From Candidatus Gastranaerophilales bacterium (GTDB taxonomy: Bacteria; Cyanobacteriota; Vampirovibrionia; Gastranaerophilales; Gastranaerophilaceae), in NCBI GenBank assembly GCA_944324905.1, contig CALUYB010000006.1, forward strand, positions 1 through 64,000: a stretch of DNA of 64,000 bases, in the 5' to 3' direction. How positions within the stretch are numbered: position 1 is the first letter of the stretch; each line of letters begins with the position of its first letter. Both the position numbers and the translations under genes were made by a program. Shown in pieces: positions 1 to 8,681 of this stretch. The notes below the pieces were generated by a model. It had not been told where the DNA came from. It was given only the letters and a program-made list of their open reading frames with translations, and did no database searches.

Positions 1-72
1 CAGATGATTAAAGGCTTTAGCCTGTTTTTAAAAATTTTGGTTTTTATTCTTTTTTTGCCGCCAATACTGTAA
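1..72 (+). CDS. 3' end of a membrane protein gene (partial)
   Basis: The reading frame is open from the first base and stops with TAA at 70-72. The visible 23 residues are strongly hydrophobic (ending FILFLPPIL) and look like the last membrane segment of a protein that starts outside the window. A hairpin with a T-run follows nine bases after the stop, which supports a real plus-strand gene ending here. The family cannot be recognised from this fragment. An ATG at position 4 would alternatively give a 22-residue free-standing peptide, but I see no ribosome site because the upstream sequence is missing. Confidence 0.45.
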   Translation, partial: QMIKGFSLFLKILVFILFLPPIL

Positions 73-80
73 ACATGTAT

Positions 81-105
81 AAAAGAGCCTTTTCGGCTCT
101 CTTTT
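81..105. terminator. bidirectional rho-independent terminator
   Basis: A 6-bp stem AGAGCC (84-89) / GGCTCT (95-100) closes a TTTTC loop. It is followed by CTTTT on the plus strand and by TTTTA on the minus strand. It can end both the plus-strand membrane protein gene and the minus-strand tRNA-Val transcript. Confidence 0.7.
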
Positions 106-113
106 AGAAAAAA

Positions 114-186
114 TGGGCGTTGAGAGGCTCGAACTCCCGACATCTTCCTTGTAAGGGAAGCGCTCTACCAACTGAGCTAAACGCCC
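114..186 (-). tRNA. tRNA-Val (anticodon UAC)
   Basis: Read on the minus strand, the sequence folds as a full 73-nt cloverleaf. The acceptor stem is GGGCGTT/AACGCCC, the D-arm contains TAGCTCAGTTGGTAGAGC, the anticodon stem is CTTCC/GGAAG with loop CTTACAA, and the T-arm contains GTTCGAGCC. The anticodon is TAC, which reads valine codons. The discriminator base is A, and the 3' CCA is not encoded (the next bases are TTT). Its upstream region is unusual and contains a copy of its own 5' part. Confidence 0.95.
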
Positions 187-214
187 TAATATATTCAATT
201 TTCAATCTTTTTTG

Positions 215-229
215 TTAGCTCAGTTGGTA
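215..229 (-). other. 15-nt antisense match to the tRNA-Val D-arm in its leader
   Basis: TTAGCTCAGTTGGTA on the plus strand at 215-229 is the exact reverse complement of 166-180, the acceptor/D-arm part of tRNA-Val, and of 13 nt of the partial copy at 258-270. In a minus-strand leader transcript this segment could pair with the upstream partial copy or with the real tRNA, but not both. Any regulatory role is inference. Confidence 0.5.
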
Positions 230-257
230 TGAATTGTGCAAAAGCACTTTGGCTTCG

Positions 258-295
258 CCAACTGAGCTAAACGCCCTAATATATTCAATTTTCAA
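258..295 (-). repeat. partial duplicate of tRNA-Val 5' end and upstream flank
   Basis: This 38-nt stretch is identical to 168-205. It covers 19 nt of the tRNA-Val 5' end (acceptor strand plus half the D-arm) and 19 nt of the leader immediately before it. The copy breaks off inside the D-loop, so it cannot make a tRNA. Between the two copies lie two small hairpins (GTGC-AAAA-GCAC at 236-247 and TTGGC-TTC-GCCAA at 249-261). Confidence 0.85.
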
Positions 296-319
296 GCGAG
301 TTCCTGACTCGCAATATCT

Positions 320-347
320 ATAATACTTGCTCAAAAACTTCTGTCAA
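320..347 (-). promoter_or_regulatory. sigma70-type promoter for tRNA-Val
   Basis: On the minus strand a perfect -35 TTGACA (342-347) is followed after 16 nt by -10 TATTAT (320-325). Transcription would begin near 313, just at a 6-bp hairpin GCGAGT/ACTCGC (296-312), and run through the partial tRNA copy into tRNA-Val. It lies immediately downstream of the end of the ABC exporter gene. Confidence 0.7.
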
Positions 348-352
348 GTTTT

Positions 353-2170
353 TTATTGCGCAGCTTCTAAGTCCTCTTTTGCAAATTGCATTTCATAAAG
401 GTATTTATACTGTCCGTTAGGAATTTGCATAAGGTCATGATGGGAACCCATTTCAACAAGTTGCCCTTCATTTATTACTGCAATTTTATCAGCATTTTTA
501 ATTGTAGAAAGTCTGTGTGCTATAACAAAAACAGTTCTACCTTTTATTAAATTTTCAAGAGCTTTTTGTACAATTGCCTCAGATTTATTATCTAATGCCG
601 AAGTCGCTTCATCAAGTATTAAAATTGGCGCATCCTTAATCATAGCGCGAGCAATTGCTACTCTTTGTCTTTGTCCGCCTGACAAGCTGGCACCTCTTTC
701 GCCTATAATGGCGTCAATACCATTTTCAAGTGTGTCGATAAATTCGTTTAAATGCGCTGCATGTACTGCTTGTTGTATTTCATCTTCAGTTGCATCTTTT
801 TTGCCCATCATAATGTTTTGGCGAATTGTGCCCGAGAATAGGAAATTATCTTGAAAAACTTCGCTGATATGGCTTCTTAGAGATGTTAGAGTATATTCTC
901 TGATATCTGTGCCATCAATTTTTATGCTGCCGCTTTTGATGTCGTAGAATCTTGGTATAAGATTAACTATTGTAGATTTTCCGCCGCCTGAATTGCCTAC
1001 AAGTGCTATTATTTCACCTTTTTTAACTTCAAATGAAATATTGTTTAAAACAGGCTTGTTTTCTTGATATTCAAAACATACGTTTTCAAAAGTTATATCA
1101 TTTTTTACTTCTTGTAATTCTTTTGCGTTTTCTTTGTTTTTTATTTCGGGTTGTAAGTCAAAAAGTTCAAAAACCCTGCTCATAGCAACAAAAATAGTTT
1201 GCATATTAGTGAGTGTGCTACCCAGTGTTTTTATTGGTTTGTAAAGCAATAGCAGTGAGGTTATAAAGCTTGCCAAAGACCCTGTTGACATTTCACCCGT
1301 AATTACAAGGTGATTGCCTACAATCATAACTACAGCGATACCTATACTTGCAATAAAATACATAATAGGAGATAGCCAGCCTGTACGCTTTGTGAGTGAC
1401 ATTGAAAGCCCGAAAAGCTCTCTTACTTGCGCTTTAAACTTCTGGTAAATGTCCTCTTGTAAGCAATATCCGCTAATAATTTTATTACCATGGTATGTTT
1501 CATTAACATTTGTTGTCATACCGCTACCTACAACCATTGAAGCGTTTGAGACCCTCTTAACCCTTTTTCTTATAAGCGTCATCGGCAAAAATGCGCATAT
1601 GAGCACCACTACACCGACAAATGCAAGTTTCCAAGAGTTATACAGTAACACTGCAATTAAACCAATTGAACCCGTAAAGGCAGTAATTAGTGTTTTAATT
1701 GAATCTACAATGCTTCTTGAGGCGGTGTCCGGGTCTGATAAAAATCTTGAGATTACAAGTCCTGATGTGTTTTCATCGTAGAATTTTGAATCAAGGTAGA
1801 CAAGTTTTTTAAATAAATCTTCCTTGACTGAATTTGAAATTTTTAAACTAATCCAATCGGTCAGGTATGAATTTAAATATTTTAGTACACCTTGGACAAT
1901 TGCAAGTAAAATTACTATCCAAGGGATTAATGCAGCTAAAAGGTCTCTTGTTAATGTAAGACCTTTGTAAACAAAAGTATTACCGTTTATTACGATATCA
2001 ATATATGGTTTGAGCGCAAATGCTACAGCGCCATCTAAAAGTCCCAAAGGTATTGCAAGGGCAATACCTATTACAATTCTAAACATTACAGGCTTTATAT
2101 ATGGCCATATGCGTCCGAGTAAGTATCCGTAATCAAAAGCTCTATCAGTATTAGTAGCTGCTAATTTCAT
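353..2170 (-). CDS. ABC exporter, fused membrane and ATPase domains (MsbA-like)
   Basis: This is a half-transporter of about 605 residues that would act as a homodimer in the inner membrane. The N-terminal half has about six membrane segments (type I exporter fold). The C-terminal half has a complete ATPase: Walker A GNSGGGKST, Q-loop VFQDN, signature LSGGQRQRVAIARA, Walker B ILILDEATSALD and switch His in IAHRLST. The order and length fit MsbA/lipid-exporter proteins, and waaA elsewhere in the window indicates lipid A-Kdo is made, but the substrate cannot be read from sequence. I chose the ATG at 2170, which has AAGGAT seven bases upstream. A longer reading from a TTG at 2212 has no ribosome site. 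The Nudix gene lies just upstream on the same strand. Confidence 0.88.
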   Translation of the reverse strand: MKLAATNTDRAFDYGYLLGRIWPYIKPVMFRIVIGIALAIPLGLLDGAVAFALKPYIDIVINGNTFVYKGLTLTRDLLAALIPWIVILLAIVQGVLKYLNSYLTDWISLKISNSVKEDLFKKLVYLDSKFYDENTSGLVISRFLSDPDTASRSIVDSIKTLITAFTGSIGLIAVLLYNSWKLAFVGVVVLICAFLPMTLIRKRVKRVSNASMVVGSGMTTNVNETYHGNKIISGYCLQEDIYQKFKAQVRELFGLSMSLTKRTGWLSPIMYFIASIGIAVVMIVGNHLVITGEMSTGSLASFITSLLLLYKPIKTLGSTLTNMQTIFVAMSRVFELFDLQPEIKNKENAKELQEVKNDITFENVCFEYQENKPVLNNISFEVKKGEIIALVGNSGGGKSTIVNLIPRFYDIKSGSIKIDGTDIREYTLTSLRSHISEVFQDNFLFSGTIRQNIMMGKKDATEDEIQQAVHAAHLNEFIDTLENGIDAIIGERGASLSGGQRQRVAIARAMIKDAPILILDEATSALDNKSEAIVQKALENLIKGRTVFVIAHRLSTIKNADKIAVINEGQLVEMGSHHDLMQIPNGQYKYLYEMQFAKEDLEAAQ

Positions 2171-2218
2171 TGTACTATCCTTATATCCTCTCGTTTGTTT
2201 ATTATTACACAAACAAAA

Positions 2219-2785
2219 TTAATTGCCAAAAAAGGAGAAAAACAGCCCGCACAATGTTTGTGCGCCTATTGCATTTCCTTGTTTTTCAAAATCTTGTATG
2301 AAATCTAAAACTTTGTCTTTTTCAACAAGCTTTTTCTCAATAATCACTCCGCCATCGTTGTCTGTTGGCTTGTCATGCTCTATATTGCCATCTATGTAAG
2401 CAATTGCAATTGTTGATGTTTCAGAGGTTAAGCCTGCGGAACTTGAAATTTTTCTTGAAACAATTTTTATTTCTTGCGCCTCATAACCGCTTTCTTCTTT
2501 TAATTCGCGCTTAATTGCCGCTAAAATATCTTCATTTTCATTGATGTCGCCAACAAGTCCTGCTGGCATCTCCAAGCAAAATTGTGCTTTATTTTCGCAA
2601 AATATGGGCGGTCTTTTTGTAATTAAAAATAGTATGTATTCTTTGTCGTCTTTTTTTACAACAGGTACAATTACAACGACGTCTTTTGCATTTGGTCTGT
2701 GTGCGTACACCCATTTTGCGCCGTTTTGCCTTAAATATGCTTTTAATTGCAAGAATTTTGTTGAATATAAAATTTCATTTTCCAT
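2219..2785 (-). CDS. Nudix hydrolase (ADP-ribose pyrophosphatase-like)
   Basis: This 188-residue protein has a perfect Nudix box: G-x5-E-x7-RELKEESGY. The Glu residues of REL-x-EE bind the catalytic metal. Such enzymes hydrolyse nucleoside diphosphates linked to another group; the layout around the box resembles NudF/ADP-ribose pyrophosphatases, but substrate is not determined by what can be seen. The ATG at 2785 has GAGGTGA five bases upstream. It lies just upstream of the ABC exporter gene and is probably co-transcribed with it. Confidence 0.85.
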   Translation of the reverse strand: MENEILYSTKFLQLKAYLRQNGAKWVYAHRPNAKDVVVIVPVVKKDDKEYILFLITKRPPIFCENKAQFCLEMPAGLVGDINENEDILAAIKRELKEESGYEAQEIKIVSRKISSSAGLTSETSTIAIAYIDGNIEHDKPTDNDGGVIIEKKLVEKDKVLDFIQDFEKQGNAIGAQTLCGLFFSFFGN

Positions 2786-2856
2786 ACTTCACCTCATTAA
2801 TATAATATTATAAATTTCTAAAGTCGCACAGTTGTTTTTGTGTTAATTTTACTTAT

Positions 2857-3117
2857 ATGGAAAGATTTTTTGCAAAAGTAATTGTAACTTTAAAAAACGA
2901 GGTAAAAGACAACCGCGCTTTAGTATTGGATAAAATGCTTAAAAACCTTGAAATAGAGGAGAGCGCAAGTTTTTCGACAGGCAGGTTTTACACTTTTTTT
3001 GTAAGTGCTGCTGATTTGTCTAATGCAAGTGAGAAAATAAATTACATTTGCAAAGAAATACTCTCAAATCCTGTTGTTGAAAAGTATGAAATACTTTCAA
3101 TTGAGGCCCTAAAATGA
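2857..3117 (+). CDS. purS: FGAM synthase subunit PurS
   Basis: This 86-residue protein matches PurS, the small structural subunit that with PurQ and PurL forms formylglycinamidine ribonucleotide synthase, step 4 of purine synthesis. It has the usual size and pattern (a beta-strand with VTLKNEVKDNRA, and a later VEKYEI strand). It opens the purine operon, and its stop overlaps the purQ start by 4 nt (ATGA). No purine riboswitch or clear ribosome site is visible upstream. Confidence 0.9.
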   Translation: MERFFAKVIVTLKNEVKDNRALVLDKMLKNLEIEESASFSTGRFYTFFVSAADLSNASEKINYICKEILSNPVVEKYEILSIEALK

Positions 3118-3740
3118 AAGCTGCGGTCGTTGTTTTTTTAGGTACAAACTGCGAAGTTGAAACAAAGCGCGCGCTTGAATTTTGCGGATTTGAAGCTGAG
3201 TATGTAAATTTTAATGCAAATAATTTAGATAATTATGACGCAGTTTTTTTATGCGGCGGTTTTTCTTATGGAGATTATATTCGCTCGGGCAGGCTTGCAA
3301 AGTTTACACCAGTTGTGGAGGCACTTAGAAAATATATTGATAAAAAAAGAGGGGTAACAGTAGGTATTTGCAATGGTTTTCAGGTTTTGTGCGAAGCTCA
3401 CATTTTAAAAGGCGCGCTTGTTGAAAATGATTGCTCAAAATTTATATGTAAAAATGTTCCTCTAGAGCTTAAATTTAACGGGATTGTAAAAAATATTTCG
3501 CTTCCAATTGCCCATAGGGAGGGAAAATATGTGTGTTTTGAAGATGTTTATGAGTATGAGTTTTTAAAATATTTAGACAATCCCAACGGGTCAATGCAAA
3601 ATATTGCAGGATTGTATGATTGTAAAAACAGGGTTATGGGATTAATGCCACACCCTGAAAGAGCTATATTTGCCAGAAATTTTGGTTATGATGGCAAAGA
3701 GATTTTTAAAATTGTTGAGGAAGAAATTAAGCGTGGATGA
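3114..3740 (+). CDS. purQ: FGAM synthase glutaminase subunit PurQ
   Basis: This is a class I glutamine amidotransferase of 208 residues that supplies ammonia to PurL. The nucleophile is Cys86 in GICNGFQ, and the triad is completed by His180 and Glu182 in MPHPERA. The length is close to the family norm (about 225). It overlaps purS by 4 nt and purL by 8 nt, consistent with coupled translation of the three subunits. Confidence 0.95.
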   Translation: MKAAVVVFLGTNCEVETKRALEFCGFEAEYVNFNANNLDNYDAVFLCGGFSYGDYIRSGRLAKFTPVVEALRKYIDKKRGVTVGICNGFQVLCEAHILKGALVENDCSKFICKNVPLELKFNGIVKNISLPIAHREGKYVCFEDVYEYEFLKYLDNPNGSMQNIAGLYDCKNRVMGLMPHPERAIFARNFGYDGKEIFKIVEEEIKRG

Positions 3741-5862
3741 TTTTATAAAACAAGAGATTGAAAAGCGTTTAAAAAGGCAAATGAATGAGCTTGAAAGGCA
3801 CATTTTTAGTGCAATGTGGAGTGAGCATTGTGGTTATTTGCACTCAAAAAATGAGCTTAAAAAGTTTAACAGAATTGGCGCACTTTTTCCCGATGAAAAT
3901 GCAGGTGGTGTAAAAATAGGCGATTGGGGCGTATTTTTTAAAACAGAATCACATAATCACCCTTGCGCTGTTGAGCCTTATCAGGGCGCAGCAACAGGCA
4001 TTGGTGGAATTATAAGGGATATACTTGCGCTAAACGCTAGACCCATTGCACTTTTAAACTCTTTAAAATTTTCTTTTTCTCAAAAGCATTTAATTGAAGG
4101 TGTAACCCGCGGTATAAGCGATTATGGGAATTCTTGCGGCATAGCAGATGTTGGTGGAGAAGTTATTTTTGATGACAATTATTACGATTTACCCCTTGTA
4201 AATGTTATGGCGCTTGGAATTGCGCCAATTAATGAGGTAAAATTATCTGCTGCAAAAGAAGATTGCGCAGTTGTTCTTTTGGGCTCCCCTACAGGTCTTG
4301 ATGGTGTAGGTGGGGCTGCTTTTGCCTCAAAAGAGTTAAACAGCAACAAAAGTGAAGAAAAAATCCATGTTCAAATAGGTGATCCTTTTGTCAAAAAGAA
4401 ATTAATTGAAGCGACGCTTGAAATACTAAAACTTGAGGATGTTGTAGCTTGTCAGGATTGCGGTGCGGCAGGTCTTTTGAGTTCTACAACCGAGATGGCT
4501 TACAAGGGAAAGTGTTCCCTTGAGCTTGATTTAGACAAGTTGCACTTGGCTGTAAATAATATGAGCGCGGCGCAAATTTTATTGAGTGAAACGCAGGAGA
4601 GAATGGTTTTTGCGCTTAAAAAAAGTGCAATTAAGAAAGTTTTTGAAATTGCAAAAAAATTTGAACTTGAAATCTCTGAGATTGGCAAGACTTTTAAAGG
4701 TTGTGACTATGTTGTTAAAAAAGGTGGCAAAATACTTTCTAAAACCCCGCTTGATGTTATTTGTAATCCTTATGTGTATAATCTTTGCCCTAGAAAATCT
4801 AAACAAGAGCTTGATAAAGAATGCAACGGCGAAATGGATATAGCTGAGGCTGTAAATAAAGTTGTTTCAAATCCTGAGTTTTCCTCAAAAAGATGGTTTT
4901 TTGAGCAGTGGGATTACGCGGTTGGCGGCAGAACATTTATCCCGCCTCAAAAAGCCGGTGCTGCAGCATTAAAGCTCTTTGAAAATGATTATTTTGTAGG
5001 TGTTTGCATGGATTCAAAGCCCAGATTTTGCGCACTTGACCCTTACCTTGGCGCAAAAAGTACGTTCCTTGAAAGTTATAGAAACCTTGTTTCATCAGGT
5101 TTTGAACCTTTGGGACTTACAAATTGTCTTAATTTTGCAAATCCGCAAAAAGATGACGTGAGCGCAGATTTTATAGAGGCTGTCGGTGGTTTGGCGGATA
5201 TTTCAAAAGAGTTTTCAATACCTGTAGTGTCAGGCAATGTCTCTTTTTATAATGAAACGGGCGATTCTAAAATTTATCCCACAGTGACAATTGGCATGGT
5301 TGGCTCTTGCAAGAGTGAAAAAGAGCTGATTGAGGCTGTTTTTAGTGGTGGTGAGAGCGTATTTTTATTGGGCGCAAAAATTACTCCAGACAGCTTTGTT
5401 GGTGGGTCATTGTATCAAAAAATTCTATTTAACTTTTTGGGTGGCAGGGTTGATGATTCAAATTATGACTTTGAAATTAAACTAAAAAACGCAATTTTTG
5501 AATTAAGAAAAAAAGGACTATTACAAGGCGCAATTGATGTTTCAAAGGGCGGAGCTTTAGGCGCGCTTTTGTGTGTACTTTTTAACTCTGATATAGGCTT
5601 TTGCGGCAGTCTTTTAGGGGATGGTAAATATACAAATTCACAAAAACTTAAAATGCTTTTTGGCGAAATTGAAGGCAGGTATATTTTTTCAACTAAAGAC
5701 TATGAGGGAGCAAGGCAGTATTTAGAAAAAAATAAAATCCCTTTTGTTTACCTTGGGGAGTGTGTTGGTGATAAAATAAAATTTGACGGCTTTGAATTTG
5801 AATTAAGCGAGCTGAAAAATAAATATTTTAATTCAATTTCAGAGGTGCTTGATAGAGTATAA
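3733..5862 (+). CDS. purL: FGAM synthase large subunit PurL
   Basis: This is the ATP-dependent synthetase subunit of the PurSQL complex, about 709 residues, the short form that lacks a fused glutaminase. The conserved MWSEHCGY motif near residues 28-34 carries the active-site His32, and KTESHNHP follows. I place the start at GTG 3733, which overlaps the purQ stop and has a GAGGAA sequence about 11 bases upstream. The open frame extends back to an ATG at 3670, but that extension only re-reads purQ codons. The gene ends 2 bases before purF. Confidence 0.93.
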   Translation: MDDFIKQEIEKRLKRQMNELERHIFSAMWSEHCGYLHSKNELKKFNRIGALFPDENAGGVKIGDWGVFFKTESHNHPCAVEPYQGAATGIGGIIRDILALNARPIALLNSLKFSFSQKHLIEGVTRGISDYGNSCGIADVGGEVIFDDNYYDLPLVNVMALGIAPINEVKLSAAKEDCAVVLLGSPTGLDGVGGAAFASKELNSNKSEEKIHVQIGDPFVKKKLIEATLEILKLEDVVACQDCGAAGLLSSTTEMAYKGKCSLELDLDKLHLAVNNMSAAQILLSETQERMVFALKKSAIKKVFEIAKKFELEISEIGKTFKGCDYVVKKGGKILSKTPLDVICNPYVYNLCPRKSKQELDKECNGEMDIAEAVNKVVSNPEFSSKRWFFEQWDYAVGGRTFIPPQKAGAAALKLFENDYFVGVCMDSKPRFCALDPYLGAKSTFLESYRNLVSSGFEPLGLTNCLNFANPQKDDVSADFIEAVGGLADISKEFSIPVVSGNVSFYNETGDSKIYPTVTIGMVGSCKSEKELIEAVFSGGESVFLLGAKITPDSFVGGSLYQKILFNFLGGRVDDSNYDFEIKLKNAIFELRKKGLLQGAIDVSKGGALGALLCVLFNSDIGFCGSLLGDGKYTNSQKLKMLFGEIEGRYIFSTKDYEGARQYLEKNKIPFVYLGECVGDKIKFDGFEFELSELKNKYFNSISEVLDRV

Positions 5863-5864
5863 AT

Positions 5865-7253
5865 ATGTTTAACTTTAGCGAAATAAACGAAGAATGCGGT
5901 ATTTTTGGGGGCTGGTGTCCTCAAAAAAATATAGCGCAATATATAAAATGCGGACTTTTAAAGTTGCAGCACAGGGGGCAAGAGTCGGCAGGGATTTCTT
6001 GCGGTAATGAATTTCAAAAAATTGTAAAAAATAAAGGGCTTGTAAATCTTGCTCTTGAAAATTCTATTTTAAAAAATATTGAAGGCAATTTTGGCATAGG
6101 GCATGTCAGATATTCAACCTTTGGTGATAACAGAAAAGAAAATATACAGCCTTTAAAAGTAACATATATGGGCGAAGATGTTTCACTTGCGCACAATGGA
6201 AATGTTGCTCAGGCAAAAAAAATCAGAGAAAAATTTGAGCGAATAGGAGAGGTTTTTTTAAGCTCGTCAGATTCTGAAGTTATTTTAAAGCGTTTAATTT
6301 TTTCACTAAAGAAAAAGCCCTCCCTTTGGACTTTTGAAGAAGTCGGAAAATGCCTTAAGGAGAATTTTTCTGATGGTGCGTATTGCATTTTGTTGTATTT
6401 GCCTAATCGGATTATGGCTTTTAGAGATAATTTCGGTTATCGACCTTTGATGTTTGCAAAGTGCGAAGAAGGGAATTTTGTGGCATCAGAAGACGTTGCT
6501 TTTTACGGTTTGAATGTGGAAGAATTAACTGAAATAAAGCCGGCATATGGTGTTGAAATTACAAAAGAAGGATATGAGATTAAGCTGTTTGCACAGTCAA
6601 AAAGTGCTTGCCAGTGTGTTTTTGAGCAAATTTATTTTGCCTCCCCTGCTTCAAATATATTTTCAAAAAATGTTTATGAAACAAGGGTAAAATTGGGAAA
6701 AATTCTTTTTGAAGCTGTGGATAAGAATTTTAGTGCTGATGTTGTAATACCTGTAATGGATAGCGGTTTAGGGTGTGCAATAGGATATTCTCAAGCCTCA
6801 AATATTCCTTTTCATTTGGGGTTAATCAGAAATAGCTGGATGGAGAGGTCTTTTATACAGCCTAATCAGGAAAAAAGGACGCTTAACGTGCGCCAGAAAT
6901 TTATTCCAATAAAGCAGGTGATTGAAAATAAAAAAGTTGTTTTGATTGATGATTCACTTGTAAGGGGAACGACATCAGGGGAAATTATAAGTATGTTAAG
7001 ATGCTGCGGTGCAAAAGAAGTGCATATGCGCTCTGTTTCACCAAAGATAATTAATACTTGCCTATGGGGAGTTGATATTCCAACAAAGGAAGAACTTATT
7101 TCTTACAAAAAAACAGATAAAGAAATCGCCCGACAAATCGGCGCGGACAGTGTAAAATTTTTACCGCTTGAAAAGCTCTCAGAAGTTTTTATGGGAGATG
7201 TTTGGTGTAAAAAATGCTTTAAGGAGGATGAAAATGGAATATTCTTACCTTAA
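5865..7253 (+). CDS. purF: amidophosphoribosyltransferase PurF
   Basis: This enzyme makes phosphoribosylamine from PRPP and glutamine, the first committed step of purine synthesis. The N-terminal Cys nucleophile is Cys11 in EECGIFG, preceded by a 10-residue propeptide to be cleaved. The PRPP loop is VVLIDDSLVRGTTS. The late INTCLWGVD motif and the C-terminal WCKKCF (Cys448, Cys451) match cysteine positions that bind a 4Fe-4S cluster in the Bacillus-type enzyme, so this is probably the iron-sulfur, oxygen-labile form. The purM start lies inside its last codons. Confidence 0.95.
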   Translation: MFNFSEINEECGIFGGWCPQKNIAQYIKCGLLKLQHRGQESAGISCGNEFQKIVKNKGLVNLALENSILKNIEGNFGIGHVRYSTFGDNRKENIQPLKVTYMGEDVSLAHNGNVAQAKKIREKFERIGEVFLSSSDSEVILKRLIFSLKKKPSLWTFEEVGKCLKENFSDGAYCILLYLPNRIMAFRDNFGYRPLMFAKCEEGNFVASEDVAFYGLNVEELTEIKPAYGVEITKEGYEIKLFAQSKSACQCVFEQIYFASPASNIFSKNVYETRVKLGKILFEAVDKNFSADVVIPVMDSGLGCAIGYSQASNIPFHLGLIRNSWMERSFIQPNQEKRTLNVRQKFIPIKQVIENKKVVLIDDSLVRGTTSGEIISMLRCCGAKEVHMRSVSPKIINTCLWGVDIPTKEELISYKKTDKEIARQIGADSVKFLPLEKLSEVFMGDVWCKKCFKEDENGIFLP

Positions 7254-8166
7254 TTCCGGGGTTGATATAAAAAAAGCGGATGAGCTTACCAGTATAATTG
7301 CAGACGTTGCAGGTAAGAAGAATATAGGCTCTTTTGCGGGCTTGTATGAGCATAAAATTCTTGATGAATACTGCTTTGCAGCTTGTTGTGACGGAATTGG
7401 GACAAAAATTATTCCGCTTATTGAAAAATCTTATACAAAAACAATTGCAAATGACCTTTTTGCAATGAATATAAACGATTTAATCTGTTGCGGTGCAGAA
7501 CCTTTGTTTTTTCTGGATTATATAGCAGCCTACAGTTTAAATAAAGATGTTCTAAGTAATTTTATTTTGGAATTAAATAAAATATTAAAGAAGCATAATT
7601 GTGTTTTATTGGGTGGAGAAACGTCTGAGCTGGGAAATTTGATTTTGAAAAAATATTTTGATGTTGCTGGCTTTCTCTTGGGTATTGTAAAAAAGGAAAA
7701 TATAATAACTAAGTACAATGTTGACAGGGGTGATATTATAATAGGCTTAAAGTCTAACGGTGTTCATGCAAACGGTTTTTCGCTCATAAGGAAACTCTAC
7801 AGCGATAATATGCTCGATGAAAAATCTTTTATAGAGTCGCTTGCGCCGGTCAGGATTTATTATGACATTGTCATGAAATTAAATAAAAATAAGTTAATTA
7901 ATTCTTGTGCAAATATTACAGGTGGAGGCATATTTGCTAATTTAAAGCGCGCTATACCTGAAGATTTAAGTGTTGAACTTGATTACAATAAAATTCCTAA
8001 AATTGAAATTTTTGAAAAGATAAAAACTTTGGTAGATGAGGACGAAGCCTTTAAAACCTTTAATATGGGGGTTGGTTTTTGTCTTGTAGTAAGCACTTCA
8101 AAGGTTAAAAAAGTCCTTGAAATTTCAAAAGATTACAAGCCTTTTGTTTTTGGCGAGGTTGTATGA
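7234..8166 (+). CDS. purM: AIR synthase PurM
   Basis: Phosphoribosylformylglycinamidine cyclo-ligase, about 310 residues, closes the imidazole ring in step 5. The GVDIKKADEL opening, DGIGTKI and MNINDLICCGAEPLFFLDY motifs are typical. The start is ATG 7234, six bases after a perfect AAGGAGG; the ATG at 7228 touches that site and the frame upstream only re-reads purF. It overlaps purF by 20 nt and purN by 4 nt. The C-terminus is slightly shorter than in E. coli (345 residues). Confidence 0.93.
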   Translation: MEYSYLNSGVDIKKADELTSIIADVAGKKNIGSFAGLYEHKILDEYCFAACCDGIGTKIIPLIEKSYTKTIANDLFAMNINDLICCGAEPLFFLDYIAAYSLNKDVLSNFILELNKILKKHNCVLLGGETSELGNLILKKYFDVAGFLLGIVKKENIITKYNVDRGDIIIGLKSNGVHANGFSLIRKLYSDNMLDEKSFIESLAPVRIYYDIVMKLNKNKLINSCANITGGGIFANLKRAIPEDLSVELDYNKIPKIEIFEKIKTLVDEDEAFKTFNMGVGFCLVVSTSKVKKVLEISKDYKPFVFGEVV

Positions 8167-8681
8167 AAAGCGTTCTTGTTTTTGCCTCCGGTGAAGGAAC
8201 AAATTTTGAGGCGATTGTTGATTATTTCAAAGGAAAAGACGTTAAAATTGAGCTTTTGTGCAATGTGGACGGGGCAGGGGTTTTAAATAGGGCAAAAAGA
8301 TTGAATGCAAAATCTTACCTTGTAAGATTTGCGCAAACTTATGAATTTTTAAAAAATAAAAAATATGACTTATATGTTCTTGCCGGCTATATGCGGATTT
8401 TGCCACAAGGAATACTTGATTTTGGAACATTTATAAATATTCATCCTTCGCTTTTACCTGATTTTAAAGGGGTAGATGCAATAAAAAGAGCTTTTTTGTC
8501 AGGAAAAAAAGAAACAGGTGTAAGTGTTCATTACGTGAATGAAGAAGTGGACTCAGGTGAAATAATAGCCCAGCAAAAATGCGCAATTGAGCCTGATATG
8601 ACACTTGTTGATTTAGAGAATAAAATTCATAATATTGAACATAAATTGTACCCAAAAGTTATTGAGGGGCTTTTAAGATGA
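8163..8681 (+). CDS. purN: GAR transformylase PurN
   Basis: This is a 10-formyl-THF-dependent phosphoribosylglycinamide formyltransferase of 172 residues. The catalytic Asn92, His94 and Asp130 lie in INIHPSLLPDFKG and EVDSGEI, and the N-terminal FASGEGTNF loop binds the substrate phosphate. It is a little shorter than E. coli PurN (212). It overlaps both purM and purD by 4 nt. Confidence 0.93.
   Translation: MKSVLVFASGEGTNFEAIVDYFKGKDVKIELLCNVDGAGVLNRAKRLNAKSYLVRFAQTYEFLKNKKYDLYVLAGYMRILPQGILDFGTFINIHPSLLPDFKGVDAIKRAFLSGKKETGVSVHYVNEEVDSGEIIAQQKCAIEPDMTLVDLENKIHNIEHKLYPKVIEGLLR

Noticed and set aside
215-312. A second functional tRNA gene next to tRNA-Val
   Set aside because: Only the 5' acceptor strand and half the D-arm are present; there is no anticodon arm, T-arm or 3' acceptor strand.
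2786-2856. Purine riboswitch or PurR operator before purS
   Set aside because: I found neither the conserved riboswitch core nor a recognisable operator in the 71-nt gap.
3670-3732. Upstream extension of purL to the ATG at 3670
   Set aside because: It only re-reads the 3' end of purQ in another phase, and PurL homology begins after the GTG at 3733.
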